Shown: positions 34,588 through 44,667, numbered from the stretch's first letter. The stretch: DNA of 57,878 bases from Ruminococcus sp. (GCA_023663085.1 JAMPIB010000017.1:1-57878); one strand, 5' to 3'. The notes: generated by a model from the sequence alone, not told the origin. A program made the numbers and translations.

Positions 34588-35628
34588 TTAATATGTCCTT
34601 GTGTCCAGATACGCTTCTACATTCTCCGGCGTAAATATTTTTTCCTCTACGCAGTTTTCCTTATCTACCGTTTCGTTATTCTCTAACCTGTTGATAATAT
34701 CGGCAATATATTCTCCCTGTACCGGATTACATTCCACATCCACATTGATGACACCCTCCGCTACAAGTCCCAGCGCCTCACGCACCGCATCGAAAGAGAT
34801 CAGTATCACATCTCCGTCTACCCCTGTCGTCATCCCTTTTTCCTCCATCGCCCGCAGGACACCGAACGTCATATCATCATTTTGTGAGACGACCACATCA
34901 ATATCCGGATATTTCCTGAGAAACTGTTCCATGACCTCCTGTCCTTTGGCAGTCGTAAAATCCGCGGACTCCTGCTGTAAGATATGCCAGTTCGGATGCC
35001 CGGCTGCGATGGCATCAAAGCCTTCCGTCCTGCCGATCTGCGACGAAGAACCTGTCGTTCCCTGCAATACTACGATGTTGATATCCTCCTCGCTCCTGCC
35101 GTTGCTTTTCAGATACTCTTCCAGCCAGATCCCGGCATTTTCTCCTTCTTTACGCATATCGGAGCCGACCCAGGTCGTATACAGCGACTCATCCACAGAT
35201 GCTTTTCTATCCACCAGGATCACGGGAATCCCCGCGTCTTTGGCCTCCTGCAAAACGGTATCCCAGCCCTCTTCAGTCACGGGTGAGAATATGATATAGT
35301 CTACGCGCTGAGAAATAAATCCCCGGATTGCCTTGATCTGATTATCCTGTTTCTGTCTGGCATTATTAAATTCCAGAAAAAAACCGTTCTCTCTTGTCAG
35401 CGTCCCCTGTATGGATTCCGAATTGGCTGTCCGCCACACCGACTCGCTGCCAAGCTGCGAAAAGCCTACCACGATTAAATCTTCATCCGCCTCTGCCAGA
35501 ATGTCTTCCTCTTTTTGTGGTTCCACATTCTGAAAGGAACCGCATCCTGCCAGCGATATACTGACCAGCAGACCCGCGCAGCAGGCCGCCTGCACCCCTG
35601 CCTTCCGCAGTCTATTCCATTTCTTCAT
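34588..35628 (-). CDS. YtfQ-like sugar-binding lipoprotein of a sensor system
   Basis: 346 residues with a lipoprotein signal (lipobox SLAGC). The PBP1 domain is close to YtfQ: VGFSQLGSESVWRTANSESI, ARQKQDNQIKAIRGFISQRV, VILVDRKASVDESLYTTWVGSD, VVLQGTTGSSSQIGR, SQNDDMTFGVLRAMEE. It is a paralogue of the transporter's own binding protein (30351-31457), sharing the RTAN, GWD.VL, VDESLY and NDDM blocks. It lies between kinase and regulator genes, overlapping the kinase gene by 17 bases, with no permease beside it, so a sensory role like XylFII of the XylFII-LytS system is likely. Confidence 0.88.
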   Translation of the reverse strand: MKKWNRLRKAGVQAACCAGLLVSISLAGCGSFQNVEPQKEEDILAEADEDLIVVGFSQLGSESVWRTANSESIQGTLTRENGFFLEFNNARQKQDNQIKAIRGFISQRVDYIIFSPVTEEGWDTVLQEAKDAGIPVILVDRKASVDESLYTTWVGSDMRKEGENAGIWLEEYLKSNGRSEEDINIVVLQGTTGSSSQIGRTEGFDAIAAGHPNWHILQQESADFTTAKGQEVMEQFLRKYPDIDVVVSQNDDMTFGVLRAMEEKGMTTGVDGDVILISFDAVREALGLVAEGVINVDVECNPVQGEYIADIINRLENNETVDKENCVEEKIFTPENVEAYLDTRTY

Positions 35629-37144
35629 GTGCGCCTCCTTTCAAGTCCTGCTCCATGATCTGCGCAGGGATCACCACCTGCACGGTTGTGCCTTCTCCTT
35701 TCGCCGAAGTGATCGTCATACCGTATGCTGCGCCGAAGTTCATGCGGATACGCTCATTTACATTGGCAAGACCGAATCCCGTTTCCGTTTCCTTACAGGG
35801 TCTTACGATCTCTTTTTGCAAACGCTCCAACTCTTCCGGTTCCATCCCCACACCGTTATCTTTTACTGTCAGGCGGATTTCCGCCCCATCCTCTTTGCGC
35901 GTCATTTCTCCGCTTATCGTGATCTTCCCTTTTGCCCTTTTATACTTGATGCCGTGATAGAGTGCATTCTCTACAAGCGGCTGTAAAGTCAGCTTTAAAA
36001 TTCTGTAGGGATATAATTCCGGCGCAATGGCAACCTCATAATCCAGAATATCATGATAACGTACCTGTTGGATCTCCAGATAACTGCGGATATGCAGTTC
36101 TTCCTCCCGTATCGTGATAAACTCCTTGCCATGGCTCAATACCAGACGGAAGAAGTCGGAAAGCGACACTACCATATCGACCGCCTGCGCGCTCATATTG
36201 CCCTCGATCAGCCAGATGATCGTATCCAGCGTATTATACAGGAAATGCGGATTGATCTGTTCCTGCAACAGACGCAGTTCCGCATAACGCATCTTCCGCT
36301 CATCCTCCTTGATCTGGCTCACCATAATCTCCAGATGCTGCGACATCTCGTTGATACTGTCAGCAAGCTGGGAAACCTCATCCTGTGTCTCCACCCCTGC
36401 ACGGGTAGAAAAATCTCCTTCGGAAATCTGTCTCGTCACCCCGCATAGTTCCCTGATCGGCCGTGTGATACCATTGGAAATAAAAGAAGATACAAAGAGG
36501 ACGCCGACGATAATACAGACTAACAATACCGTCCATAAAACGATAAATTTTTCAACCTGTGTGTTCAACTGTACTTTCAGATTTTCGATGCTCTGCGTCT
36601 GATAATAGATATAATACTGGATATCATCCTGAATCAGTTCCGTTAAGATATAAATGTTATTATCCAGCATTTCAATATTTTCGTCATAGTGACCGCCTTC
36701 CTGCAGATTGAACTTAATGTCATCAACACGGTCTTCCAGCGTATCAATATTACGCAGAAGCCTTTGCAGCCATGATTTGCTTTCCTTATCTGTCGTGATG
36801 CGCATCAGGACGCCGAAATCCTCCCGCAGGCCGTCTATTACTTTATAGGGATCTTCCAGAGCCGCATCCCCGCTGATATTCTCAAACGTCACAGCGCTTA
36901 CGACTAATTTATACAGACTTTCGTCCATTTCCTCCTTGAAGTTCAGGTTATAACTGTTGGCAATGGTCATATTGCTGACGATCTCATCATAAGCGCTGCT
37001 GTAATTTCGGAGCGAAACGATCAGATAAAAAGTAACCGCCACAAATGGCAGTATGCTCACCAGGTTCAACATCATCAGTTTATTTTTTAACGGATACTTA
37101 TTCATGTCCTGTCCCTTCCTGCCCTGTCCTGCTTTTTTTTGCAT
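35612..37144 (-). CDS. YesM/LytS-type sensor histidine kinase with HAMP domain
   Basis: Transmembrane kinase, about 497-510 residues. Membrane segments at LNLVSILPFVAVTFYLIVSL and VLWTVLLVCIIVGVLFVSSF enclose an extracellular region of about 150 residues. HAMP follows (GITRPIRELCGVTRQISEGDFSTR), then the His_kinase domain with the phospho-acceptor in LLQEQINPHFLYNTLDTIIW and the ATPase boxes PLVENALYHGIKYK (N), VKDNGVGM (G1) and GFGLANVNERI (G2). The start is uncertain: ATG at 37144 with AAAGG close by, or ATG at 37105 (MNKYPLKNK). It should act with the adjacent binding protein as ligand sensor and the YesN-type regulator as output. Confidence 0.92.
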   Translation of the reverse strand: MQKKAGQGRKGQDMNKYPLKNKLMMLNLVSILPFVAVTFYLIVSLRNYSSAYDEIVSNMTIANSYNLNFKEEMDESLYKLVVSAVTFENISGDAALEDPYKVIDGLREDFGVLMRITTDKESKSWLQRLLRNIDTLEDRVDDIKFNLQEGGHYDENIEMLDNNIYILTELIQDDIQYYIYYQTQSIENLKVQLNTQVEKFIVLWTVLLVCIIVGVLFVSSFISNGITRPIRELCGVTRQISEGDFSTRAGVETQDEVSQLADSINEMSQHLEIMVSQIKEDERKMRYAELRLLQEQINPHFLYNTLDTIIWLIEGNMSAQAVDMVVSLSDFFRLVLSHGKEFITIREEELHIRSYLEIQQVRYHDILDYEVAIAPELYPYRILKLTLQPLVENALYHGIKYKRAKGKITISGEMTRKEDGAEIRLTVKDNGVGMEPEELERLQKEIVRPCKETETGFGLANVNERIRMNFGAAYGMTITSAKGEGTTVQVVIPAQIMEQDLKGGAHEEME

Positions 37145-37213
37145 AATCCTTTAATATTGCTTGCGCTTTGGGTCAAGTCAGTGTAAGATTAAATCGTATA
37201 TGCCATATATCAT

Positions 37214-38341
37214 ATGATAAAATATCTGCGGAAGAAAGGTATGACCAAGCCGATGAAAAACCCCTGGCTGCACAAAGCGGCACAATATATTTTAAAAGAT
37301 ACCGGAGAAGCAAACGAATCGCCGAAGTTAATCGTTGTCATCAGAATACTGCTTCTGTCCATACTTTCTTATATTATTGTAAATAGTATAATCTATATCA
37401 GTATTTTAAACAATATCGGAATTGCCATCTTACTGGTCTCTCTTATCATGTTTGCGCTTATTTTCATTATGACCTATCACCGCCGGACTGTGGTCGTCAC
37501 CTATACGCTCAATCTGTCCATGGCGGCCTGGATCATCATCAATATCCTTTATCTGGGCTGGGATACGGGTGTGCAGCATTTTATCCTTGTGCTCCTTGTA
37601 CTGGCTTTTTTCTCGACATACTCCCACTACGGTCATAAGGCGTTCTTTGCCATCGTGCTTTGTGCTTTCCGTATCTTTTTGTTCTTTTTATGCCGCAGCA
37701 GAGAGCCTATTGTCCAGCTTACCGGCTCTATGACGAATCTTTTACAGATTATCAATACTATCACGATCTTCTGGTGTCTTTCCATGATTGCCTATGTTTT
37801 CAGCAAAGATTCGCAAACGTTGGAGGGCAAATTGATCGACTATAACAACCAGCTGGAAGACCAGGCCAATACAGATGCCCTAACAGGGCTGTCCAACCGC
37901 AGAAAAGCCAGACAATATCTGGATGAACTGATCACTCCTGCCAACAAGTCATTTACGAGTATCTGCATCTGCGATATTGATTTTTTTAAAAAAGTAAATG
38001 ACAATTACGGACATGATATAGGCGATATTGTTTTGCAGAATATTTCCGACGTCATGGTAACGACACTGGACAGTCATATCCTTGTCGCCAGATGGGGCGG
38101 CGAAGAATTTCTGATAGTCTTCCCGGACTGCAACGGCGACGAAGCCTTTGCGCACTTAGAACAGCTCAGGAATAACATCAAGGCCCTGAAATTCAATGCC
38201 GGCGACAAGACTTTTTCCATTACCATGACTTTCGGTCTTGCCGAATATGATTTCCGGTCTGATATTGATACTATTATCAAAGAGGCGGATGAAAAATTAT
38301 ATATGGGTAAAGAAAACGGCAGAGACCAGATCGTCTACTGA
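37214..38341 (+). CDS. Membrane diguanylate cyclase (six-helix sensor plus GGDEF)
   Basis: 375 residues. About six membrane segments in residues 40-205 (ILLLSILSYIIVNSIIYISI, IGIAILLVSLIMFALIFIM, AAWIIINILYL, FILVLLVLAFF, AFFAIVLCAFRIFLFFL, ITIFWCLSMIAYVF), then a GGDEF domain with ANTDALTGLSNRRKA, DIDFFKKVNDNYGHDIGD and the active site WGGEEF. The I-site position reads TLDSHIL, not RxxD, so feedback inhibition is unlikely. The exact start is unclear (ATGs at 37214, 37241 and 37253; none has an ideal ribosome site). Divergent from the sensor-kinase operon with a 69-bp gap. Confidence 0.88.
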   Translation: MIKYLRKKGMTKPMKNPWLHKAAQYILKDTGEANESPKLIVVIRILLLSILSYIIVNSIIYISILNNIGIAILLVSLIMFALIFIMTYHRRTVVVTYTLNLSMAAWIIINILYLGWDTGVQHFILVLLVLAFFSTYSHYGHKAFFAIVLCAFRIFLFFLCRSREPIVQLTGSMTNLLQIINTITIFWCLSMIAYVFSKDSQTLEGKLIDYNNQLEDQANTDALTGLSNRRKARQYLDELITPANKSFTSICICDIDFFKKVNDNYGHDIGDIVLQNISDVMVTTLDSHILVARWGGEEFLIVFPDCNGDEAFAHLEQLRNNIKALKFNAGDKTFSITMTFGLAEYDFRSDIDTIIKEADEKLYMGKENGRDQIVY

Positions 38342-38409
38342 TTTTCAACGAATGCGCCGCTTTGTCCCGGCATATATTTAGATAAGAGCATACAAAGCAG
38401 GTCTTTTTC

Positions 38410-40245
38410 TTGAAAAAAAAACTTTCTTTTAAACAATGGGCGGGAGCAGTCCTGATATTGCTCCTTTTTATTTTATTGACACTCTTTCTTTATAATTATT
38501 TTCATGAAGATTCCCGATTTGAAAAATTTGCCAGAGAGTTTTTTGTGGACGAATTGTCTGCTAATCCGCTCAATCTGCATTACACACTGACTGATCCAGC
38601 CGCATATGGCATCGACGAAAGTTCCCTGACGCTCCCCGCCTACCACGCAGGCCAGGCTCTGGAGGACTGGGACGGGATACAGGAAACGCTTTCTTTGCTG
38701 AAAAAATTCCATCCCGAAAAAATGTCGTCCGCCAATCAATATACATACATCCTGTTCTCCACTTATCTGGAAAACCGCAAAGCCTGCGCCGCCTATCCTT
38801 ATTATGAAGAACCGCTTTCTCCCGTTTCCGGTATACAATCCGAACTTCCCATACTGTTGGCGGATTACCGGATCGCTTCTACGGACGATATCGAAAATTA
38901 TCTTTCCATACTCACGCAGATCCCGGCTTATCTCGATGGCATCATGCTCTACGAGCGGGAAAAAATGGATTACGACCTTTTCCTGTCCGACACTTCTATT
39001 GATAAAGTGATCGAGCAATGTTCGCTTCTGATGAACAGACAGGAACTGGAAAGCGATACGCATTTTCTGGAAATTACTTTTGCCGAACGTCTGGAAAAAC
39101 TGGTAGAGCAGGGTATTATGGATGCAGGTGAAGCGCTGAAGCGTCAGGGGGAAAACAAACGGCTGCTTTTAACACTCGTTGCACCTGCTTATGAGAAACT
39201 TGCCGATGAACTGACTCTGTTAAAAGGAAACGGTCATAATGAACAGGGACTCTTTTACACTACAGGCGGACAGGAATACTATCAGGCCTGGCTGCGGCTG
39301 TCAACCGGCTCCTATCGCAGCGTTCCGGAAATTAAAGCCATGCTCGCCAAAGACTTTGAGAAAAACTATTCCTCTCTGATCGCCCTGTTACGTGCCCATC
39401 CTGCACTGACAGATACTCTCTCCACAGAAGATACCACATTTCCTTCTCTTACACCCGAAAACATGCTCTCCGTATTACAGACCATGATCGCCAAAGATTA
39501 TCCGGCTATTCCAACGAGCACAGAGCAGTTTCCGCATTGCAGTATAAAATATATCAATGAAGCGCTGGCCCCTTATTCGGCGCCTGCCTTCTTTTTAACG
39601 CCGCCCATCGACGATATGCGTGAGAATACTATCTATATCAATGGTCTGGACGCGGCCGAAGGACTTTCTCTTTTTACGACGCTGGCGCATGAAGGATATC
39701 CGGGCCATCTGTATCAGACCGTCTACAGCGGGTATCATATGCGCTCTGAAGGCGCACCGGCCTTACGCCAGATCCTTAATTACGGCGGTTACATAGAAGG
39801 CTGGGCCATGTATGTGGAACTTAATTCCTACGACTATGCCATCCGCCTGACCAAAGATGCGCATCCGGAAACGGAGTCTCTGTATCTGGCTTCTAAACTG
39901 AACAGACAGATACAATTATGTCTGTATTCCCTTCTGGACATCATCATCCATTACGAAGGCGCTTCTTTTGAAAGAGTTTATCAGATTCTCTCAGCACTGG
40001 GATTTACTCATGAAGAAAGCGCACGCGCCATTTATGAATATATTGTTGCAGAACCGTGTAATTACCTGAAATATTATCTGGGATATCTGGAGATTGAAGC
40101 ATTAAAAGACCAGGCTAAGACCGCCTGGGGAGATAACTTTTCTCTATACCGTTTTCACACTTTCCTGTTAAATAACGGGCCGGCCGATTACAGGACGCTG
40201 GGCAGGCTTCTTAACGCTGCCCTTTTGACAGGAAAAAGTCGTTAA
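38410..40245 (+). CDS. DUF885 family protein, membrane-anchored, zinc-peptidase-like
   Basis: 611 residues starting with TTG (38410-38412), preceded by AAAGCAGG; no ATG is available for the first hundred codons. One N-terminal membrane anchor (AGAVLILLLFILLTLFLYNYF) places the rest outside the cell. The DUF885 signature is present: TLAHEGYPGHLYQTVYS, an HExxxxH-like metal site, with downstream GYIEGWAMYVE and QIQLCLYSLLDIIIHYEG. The family is regarded as metal-dependent peptidase-like, related to M32/M3 enzymes, but the substrate is unknown. The last 35 bases overlap the convergent marR-like gene. Confidence 0.87.
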   Translation: MKKKLSFKQWAGAVLILLLFILLTLFLYNYFHEDSRFEKFAREFFVDELSANPLNLHYTLTDPAAYGIDESSLTLPAYHAGQALEDWDGIQETLSLLKKFHPEKMSSANQYTYILFSTYLENRKACAAYPYYEEPLSPVSGIQSELPILLADYRIASTDDIENYLSILTQIPAYLDGIMLYEREKMDYDLFLSDTSIDKVIEQCSLLMNRQELESDTHFLEITFAERLEKLVEQGIMDAGEALKRQGENKRLLLTLVAPAYEKLADELTLLKGNGHNEQGLFYTTGGQEYYQAWLRLSTGSYRSVPEIKAMLAKDFEKNYSSLIALLRAHPALTDTLSTEDTTFPSLTPENMLSVLQTMIAKDYPAIPTSTEQFPHCSIKYINEALAPYSAPAFFLTPPIDDMRENTIYINGLDAAEGLSLFTTLAHEGYPGHLYQTVYSGYHMRSEGAPALRQILNYGGYIEGWAMYVELNSYDYAIRLTKDAHPETESLYLASKLNRQIQLCLYSLLDIIIHYEGASFERVYQILSALGFTHEESARAIYEYIVAEPCNYLKYYLGYLEIEALKDQAKTAWGDNFSLYRFHTFLLNNGPADYRTLGRLLNAALLTGKSR

Positions 40246-40654
40246 GACGCTCTAACGCCTTGGTGAGCACAGCTTTCTCTTCTTCCGAAAGCTGTGCAAC
40301 GACAGCGTCGATCATTTCTTCATGAAACTGTTGATGATGCAAAAAAGCCCTTTCTCCTTTTTTCGTCAAAGAGACAAGCACGACCCGCCTGTCTTCCTCG
40401 CTCCGGACCCTCCCCACATAATTCTTTTTTACAAGACTGTTGATGGAAATCGTAAGCGTTCCCGTCGTCACATGCAGTTCTTTGGCGACGGTCGTCATAT
40501 TTTTCTGTCCTTCCATACCAATTGCTTCTATGACGCGTATATCGTTCGTCGTCATATCCTTATATTCTTCTGTCCGGATCGCCTGCTGCTCAATATCTTC
40601 AATATTACGGAACAACTTGACAAGCACGGCGTTCAGTGCACCATTGATATCCAT
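40211..40654 (-). CDS. MarR-family transcriptional regulator
   Basis: 147 residues with the MarR winged helix: TTNDIRVIEAIGM, MTTVAKELHVTTGTLTISIN, LVKKNYVGRVRSEEDRRVVLVSLTKKG. It follows an ABC transporter ATPase and FtsX-type permease in one operon with a 19-bp gap and so likely controls that operon in response to an exported compound. It overlaps convergently with the DUF885 gene. Confidence 0.92.
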   Translation of the reverse strand: MDINGALNAVLVKLFRNIEDIEQQAIRTEEYKDMTTNDIRVIEAIGMEGQKNMTTVAKELHVTTGTLTISINSLVKKNYVGRVRSEEDRRVVLVSLTKKGERAFLHHQQFHEEMIDAVVAQLSEEEKAVLTKALERLNDFFLSKGQR

Positions 40655-40673
40655 ATCTGCCGCTCCATTTCTC

Positions 40674-43600
40674 TTATTCCATGGACTTCAGAGATTCTGC
40701 CATATTGATCTTATCCAGTTTAAAAAACATAATGCCATCTACAAATAATGCAAATACAAAAGTCCCGATAAAACTCAGCACATAACTAAGCGGCGTGGTC
40801 GTTGTCTTAAATGAAACCATATCAATATTGATATTATACATGATAAACCAGTGCAGCCACTTACCGAGAAACAGTCCCACCAGCGCTCCCAATCCCGTCA
40901 GTACCATATTTTCCCGGAAAACATAATCCGCTGTTTCTTTCGCATAAAAACCAAGTACTTTAATGGTCGCTATCTCACGCAGCCGTTCCGTAATATTGAT
41001 ATTCGTCAGATTATATAAGACGATAAAAGCCAGACTTCCCGCACAGATAATAATAAGCGCCACGATATAATTCATACTTTCCATCATATTGGATATTCTC
41101 ACACGCATATCCTGGATGACTGTAACGGACAGTACATCATTCCTGTCGGCAGTAGCAGCCGCAGCCTCATGGACGTCCACGCCATCTTTTACAATGGCAT
41201 AAGCGCTCTTATATTCGGGCGCGACATTAAGCTGATTTCGGTAAGTCTCCTTGTTTATATAAATATAATTATACACAAAGTTCTCGCAGATTCCTGAAAT
41301 TTTCACCGTAAGGGTATTCATGTCGTTATCTCTTACCGTCACAGTATCGCCAGTCTTGATCCCCATATTCTCCGCCGCCTTAGCGCTTAGAACGGCCTCG
41401 CCCTCCGCCGGATAAGGGATGGTTTCTCCGTCTTTGGTATGCAGGTTCACAAACGTTGTAAATGTTTCCACATCTTCCGGTATTTCCAGATAGAGTGATT
41501 TCGTTTTGCCGCCAAAATCCAGATCGACAGTCTCCTCATACCGACAGGCTATTCTTTCTATATCCGGTATCTCTTCCTGCAAAGTCTCCATATCTTCTTT
41601 TTGCATACTATCCGAAAAAGTAACTCCGATATCAAATATCTGGATCTCATCGTACTGTATCTCCGCTATGTTCATCACAGAACTTCTGATACCGAAAGCT
41701 GCCACTAACAGCGCCGTACAGCCGCTGATACCGAGTATCATCATGAAAAAACGCTTTTTATATCTTATGATATTGCGCACGGAAACCTTATGTAAAAACT
41801 TCATCCTGCGCCAGATGAAAGTAATATTTTCCAAAAAAATACGCTTGCCGCTCTTAGGCGCTTTTGGGCGGATCAGATTCGCAGGCACACTGTAGAGTTC
41901 ATAGCGGCAGGAAAAATAAGCCGTTCCCATGGAACACAACAGCGCCGCCGCCAGAGAAAAGAACGCCAGCCAGCCGTCAAATAAAAAGTGTATCCCGTCC
42001 ATATTATACATGATAGCATATCCCGCCCATATTGTCTTGGGGAATAACCAGATCCCCAGCGCATATCCGGCTATGGCGCCGACCGCCGCCGCAGAACCCG
42101 CATAGAATAAATATTTTCCCATAATAGCACCGTTTCCGTATCCGAGCGCCTTCAACACGCCGATCTGCGTGCGCTGCTCTTCTATCATGCGGTTCATGGT
42201 CGTCATGCAGACAAGTGCAGCCACCAGAAAGAAAAAGACCGGAAACAGACTGGCGATCGCCTCCACAACGTCAGAATCGCTGTCAAAGCAGGCATAACCA
42301 ATGTTGGCATTCCTTGTCAGCACATACTCATCCGGCTCTTCAATCTCCTCCAGTTCTTCCTGCGCATCGTCAATCTTGCGCTGCGCGTCCGCAACTTCTT
42401 CCTCAAACTCTGCTTTGGCATCCTCATATTCTGTCTTAGCTTCTTCGATATCTATTCTGGCGTCCGCAATCTCTGCTTTCACGTCTTCCAGTTCCGTTCT
42501 GGCCTCTTCCAGTTCTGTTCTGGCACTCGCCAACTCCTGTTCGCCGCTTGAAAGTTCCGCCTCCTGCGAGGCAATCTGTGTCCTCGCCGCCTCAATCTGC
42601 GCTTTACCCTGCTGTATCTGCAATAACGCACCCTGATACTGCTCAGCGGGCATCATAACCTGCATAGCCATAAGCTGCGTCTCCTGCGCCGTCAGTTCCG
42701 CCTCCTGCGCATCTAATGAATCTTTAGCCTGCTGTATCTGCGCCCTGCCGTCAGCTATCTCTTTTTCATGATCGGCGATCTCTGTTTCTCCATCGATGAT
42801 CTCCTGTTCGCCATCGGCTATCTCTTTCTCACCGTCGGCAATTTCCTGCTCACCATCGGTAATCTTCTGCCAGGCATCATCCAGTTCTTCTTCCGCTTCT
42901 TTCGTTTTATCATCCAATTCCGTCTGCGCGTCGTCGATCTTTTCCTGTGCCTCTGTGACCAGCCTTGTATACCTTGCCGCTACGACCGCTTCAGTCTCAT
43001 CCTCCAGACCATCTTCCAGACTCTCTATGTAATCGTCATATTCATCCGTATAAATATCATACTGCTGTTCTACCGTCAGATAAATCTCCGTCAGATAATC
43101 GCAGTCAAAAGCCTCCCTGGGCACACAGAAAAAACCCGTTACTTTGCCATCGCCGATAGATGTCGTTCCCCGTTCAAAATTAATATAACAGGGTGACTGC
43201 ACGATACCGACGATCGTAAATGTCTTCTCTTTCAACATATCCAACGTATCTTCATTATTATTATCCGTCACCGTTATCCGGGAGCCTATGATATCATCTG
43301 CAAATAAAGACGCATCCAGCACACATTCATCAGCCGCTTCGGGCATCCTGCCCTGCGTCAATACAAGCTGATTAATTTTCTCCGGCATGGCCTGTATCTT
43401 ATATACGGATTCGTTTCCATCCTCTATCGCACACAGCGCATCTATGGAGATACTGCCTTCCGCCTCTGAGATTTCTTTCAGTTCACTGAATTTCTGTACA
43501 TCCTCTTCCTCGAATCCGATCGTAGAAAGCAGTCTGAAATCATAGAAATTCTGTTCGGCCAGATAGGTATTTCCCGTGGCGATCATCGCAGGCTTTGTTA

Positions 43601-43715
43601 TCTTAAGCCCCGCAAAAAGAGCGACGCCAAGCATAACGATCGCCATGATCGCCACGAACCGTCCAAGACTTTCCTTTATTTCCCTGATCGTTGTTTTTAT
43701 CATTCCGCTGCTCAT
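40674..43715 (-). CDS. FtsX/MacB-type ABC permease with a long extracellular coiled coil
   Basis: 1013 residues. N-terminal membrane segment (FVAIMAIVMLGVALFAGLKI), a MacB_PCD-like extracellular domain, then a ~220-residue coiled coil between about 250 and 475 built of repeats such as IADGEQE, followed by three FtsX membrane segments (ASLFPVFFFLVAALVCMTTMNRM, AAAVGAIAGYALGIW, DGWLAFFSLAAALLCSM), a second extracellular domain and the last three segments near the C-terminus (YIVALIIICAGSLAFIVLY, VLTGLGALVGLFLGKWL, LSYVLSFIGTFVFALFV). With the adjacent ATPase it forms a MacB/LolCDE-like mechanotransmission system; cargo unknown. The extended coiled coil may reach through the cell wall. Confidence 0.9.
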   Translation of the reverse strand: MSSGMIKTTIREIKESLGRFVAIMAIVMLGVALFAGLKITKPAMIATGNTYLAEQNFYDFRLLSTIGFEEEDVQKFSELKEISEAEGSISIDALCAIEDGNESVYKIQAMPEKINQLVLTQGRMPEAADECVLDASLFADDIIGSRITVTDNNNEDTLDMLKEKTFTIVGIVQSPCYINFERGTTSIGDGKVTGFFCVPREAFDCDYLTEIYLTVEQQYDIYTDEYDDYIESLEDGLEDETEAVVAARYTRLVTEAQEKIDDAQTELDDKTKEAEEELDDAWQKITDGEQEIADGEKEIADGEQEIIDGETEIADHEKEIADGRAQIQQAKDSLDAQEAELTAQETQLMAMQVMMPAEQYQGALLQIQQGKAQIEAARTQIASQEAELSSGEQELASARTELEEARTELEDVKAEIADARIDIEEAKTEYEDAKAEFEEEVADAQRKIDDAQEELEEIEEPDEYVLTRNANIGYACFDSDSDVVEAIASLFPVFFFLVAALVCMTTMNRMIEEQRTQIGVLKALGYGNGAIMGKYLFYAGSAAAVGAIAGYALGIWLFPKTIWAGYAIMYNMDGIHFLFDGWLAFFSLAAALLCSMGTAYFSCRYELYSVPANLIRPKAPKSGKRIFLENITFIWRRMKFLHKVSVRNIIRYKKRFFMMILGISGCTALLVAAFGIRSSVMNIAEIQYDEIQIFDIGVTFSDSMQKEDMETLQEEIPDIERIACRYEETVDLDFGGKTKSLYLEIPEDVETFTTFVNLHTKDGETIPYPAEGEAVLSAKAAENMGIKTGDTVTVRDNDMNTLTVKISGICENFVYNYIYINKETYRNQLNVAPEYKSAYAIVKDGVDVHEAAAATADRNDVLSVTVIQDMRVRISNMMESMNYIVALIIICAGSLAFIVLYNLTNINITERLREIATIKVLGFYAKETADYVFRENMVLTGLGALVGLFLGKWLHWFIMYNINIDMVSFKTTTTPLSYVLSFIGTFVFALFVDGIMFFKLDKINMAESLKSME
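42761..42865. repeat. 21-bp coding repeats in the FtsX coiled coil
   Basis: About five imperfect 21-bp units encode the heptad IADGEQE and variants. In phase with the reading frame, so length changes would keep the frame. Confidence 0.6.
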
Positions 43716-43766
43716 TTATCCGACTCCCTGTATCCAGATCTCGTAATCAAATCCCCCATCCGGCTT

Positions 43767-44471
43767 CTACCACTCGATTTCTTCCACCGGTATGATATGC
43801 TCATTCATTTCCATCTTCTGTACCGTTCCGCTCTTTACAGTAATAATTCTATCGGCCATAGCCGTCAACGCCTGATTATGTGTGATGACCACAACTGTCA
43901 TCTTTGTTTTCCTGCATGTATCCTGCAATAATTTTAAGACCGCTTTGCCCGTATTATAATCGAGCGCTCCTGTCGGCTCGTCGCATAACATCAGTTTCGG
44001 GTTCTTGGCCAGCGCCCTCGCGATCGCCACTCTCTGCTGCTCCCCGCCGGATAACTGCGCCGGGAAATTCGCCGCTCTGTCTTTTAACCCTACCATCTCT
44101 AAAACGGTCATCGCATCCAGCGGATCCTTACAGATCTGCGCCGCCAGTTCCACATTTTCCAAAGCTGTCAGATTCTGCACCAGATTATAAAACTGAAAAA
44201 CAAAACCGATATCATATCTCCTGTAAGAAGTCAGTTTCTTTTTGTTATACACAGAAATTTCTTCCCCGTCTAATAAAACCTGTCCGGAAGAAAGCGAATC
44301 CATCCCGCCTAAAATATTTAAAATTGTCGTCTTGCCCGCGCCAGAGGCGCCGACTACCACACAAAACTCCCCTTTTTCAATCGTAAAATTTACATCTTTC
44401 AATGCCTCGATATCCACTTCACCCATATGGTATGTTTTGCTGACACCTTTAAATTCTACAAATGAACTCAT
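43767..44471 (-). CDS. ABC transporter ATPase, LolD/MacB family
   Basis: 234 residues. Walker [19 protein letters not shown]-loop [19 protein letters not shown], signature [15 protein letters not shown], Walker [13 protein letters not shown], switch ITHNQAL. It precedes the FtsX permease by 51 bp and the MarR gene beyond, as the first gene of a three-gene operon. Confidence 0.93.
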   Translation of the reverse strand: MSSFVEFKGVSKTYHMGEVDIEALKDVNFTIEKGEFCVVVGASGAGKTTILNILGGMDSLSSGQVLLDGEEISVYNKKKLTSYRRYDIGFVFQFYNLVQNLTALENVELAAQICKDPLDAMTVLEMVGLKDRAANFPAQLSGGEQQRVAIARALAKNPKLMLCDEPTGALDYNTGKAVLKLLQDTCRKTKMTVVVITHNQALTAMADRIITVKSGTVQKMEMNEHIIPVEEIEW

Positions 44472-44512
44472 GTTTCTTCTCCTCCCGCGCCGTGTTACGG
44501 CTTGTCCGATGT

Positions 44513-44544
44513 AATAAACGCAGGCTGCTGAGCCTGTGCTTATT
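44513..44544 (-). terminator. Terminator after spmB
   Basis: 14-base arms AATAAACGCAGGCT and AGCCTGTGCTTATT with loop GCTG (one G-T mismatch pair), T-rich on the exit side. The stretch 44545-44667 before it shows only GC-rich imperfect inverted repeats. Confidence 0.7.
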
Positions 44545-44667
44545 TTACCATATATAATTTGGTTCTAAAATAGTTTGCATGTAAAAAAATTATAAAATTG
44601 TAACAGTCCGGATTTCCGCCGGGCGACATGTGTTGTCCGTAAATGGAAACCTGCGGACGGGAATTTT

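Noticed and set aside
42761-42865. Short periodic repeats as a possible CRISPR or regulatory array
   Set aside because: 21-bp periodicity encodes protein heptads of the FtsX coiled coil.
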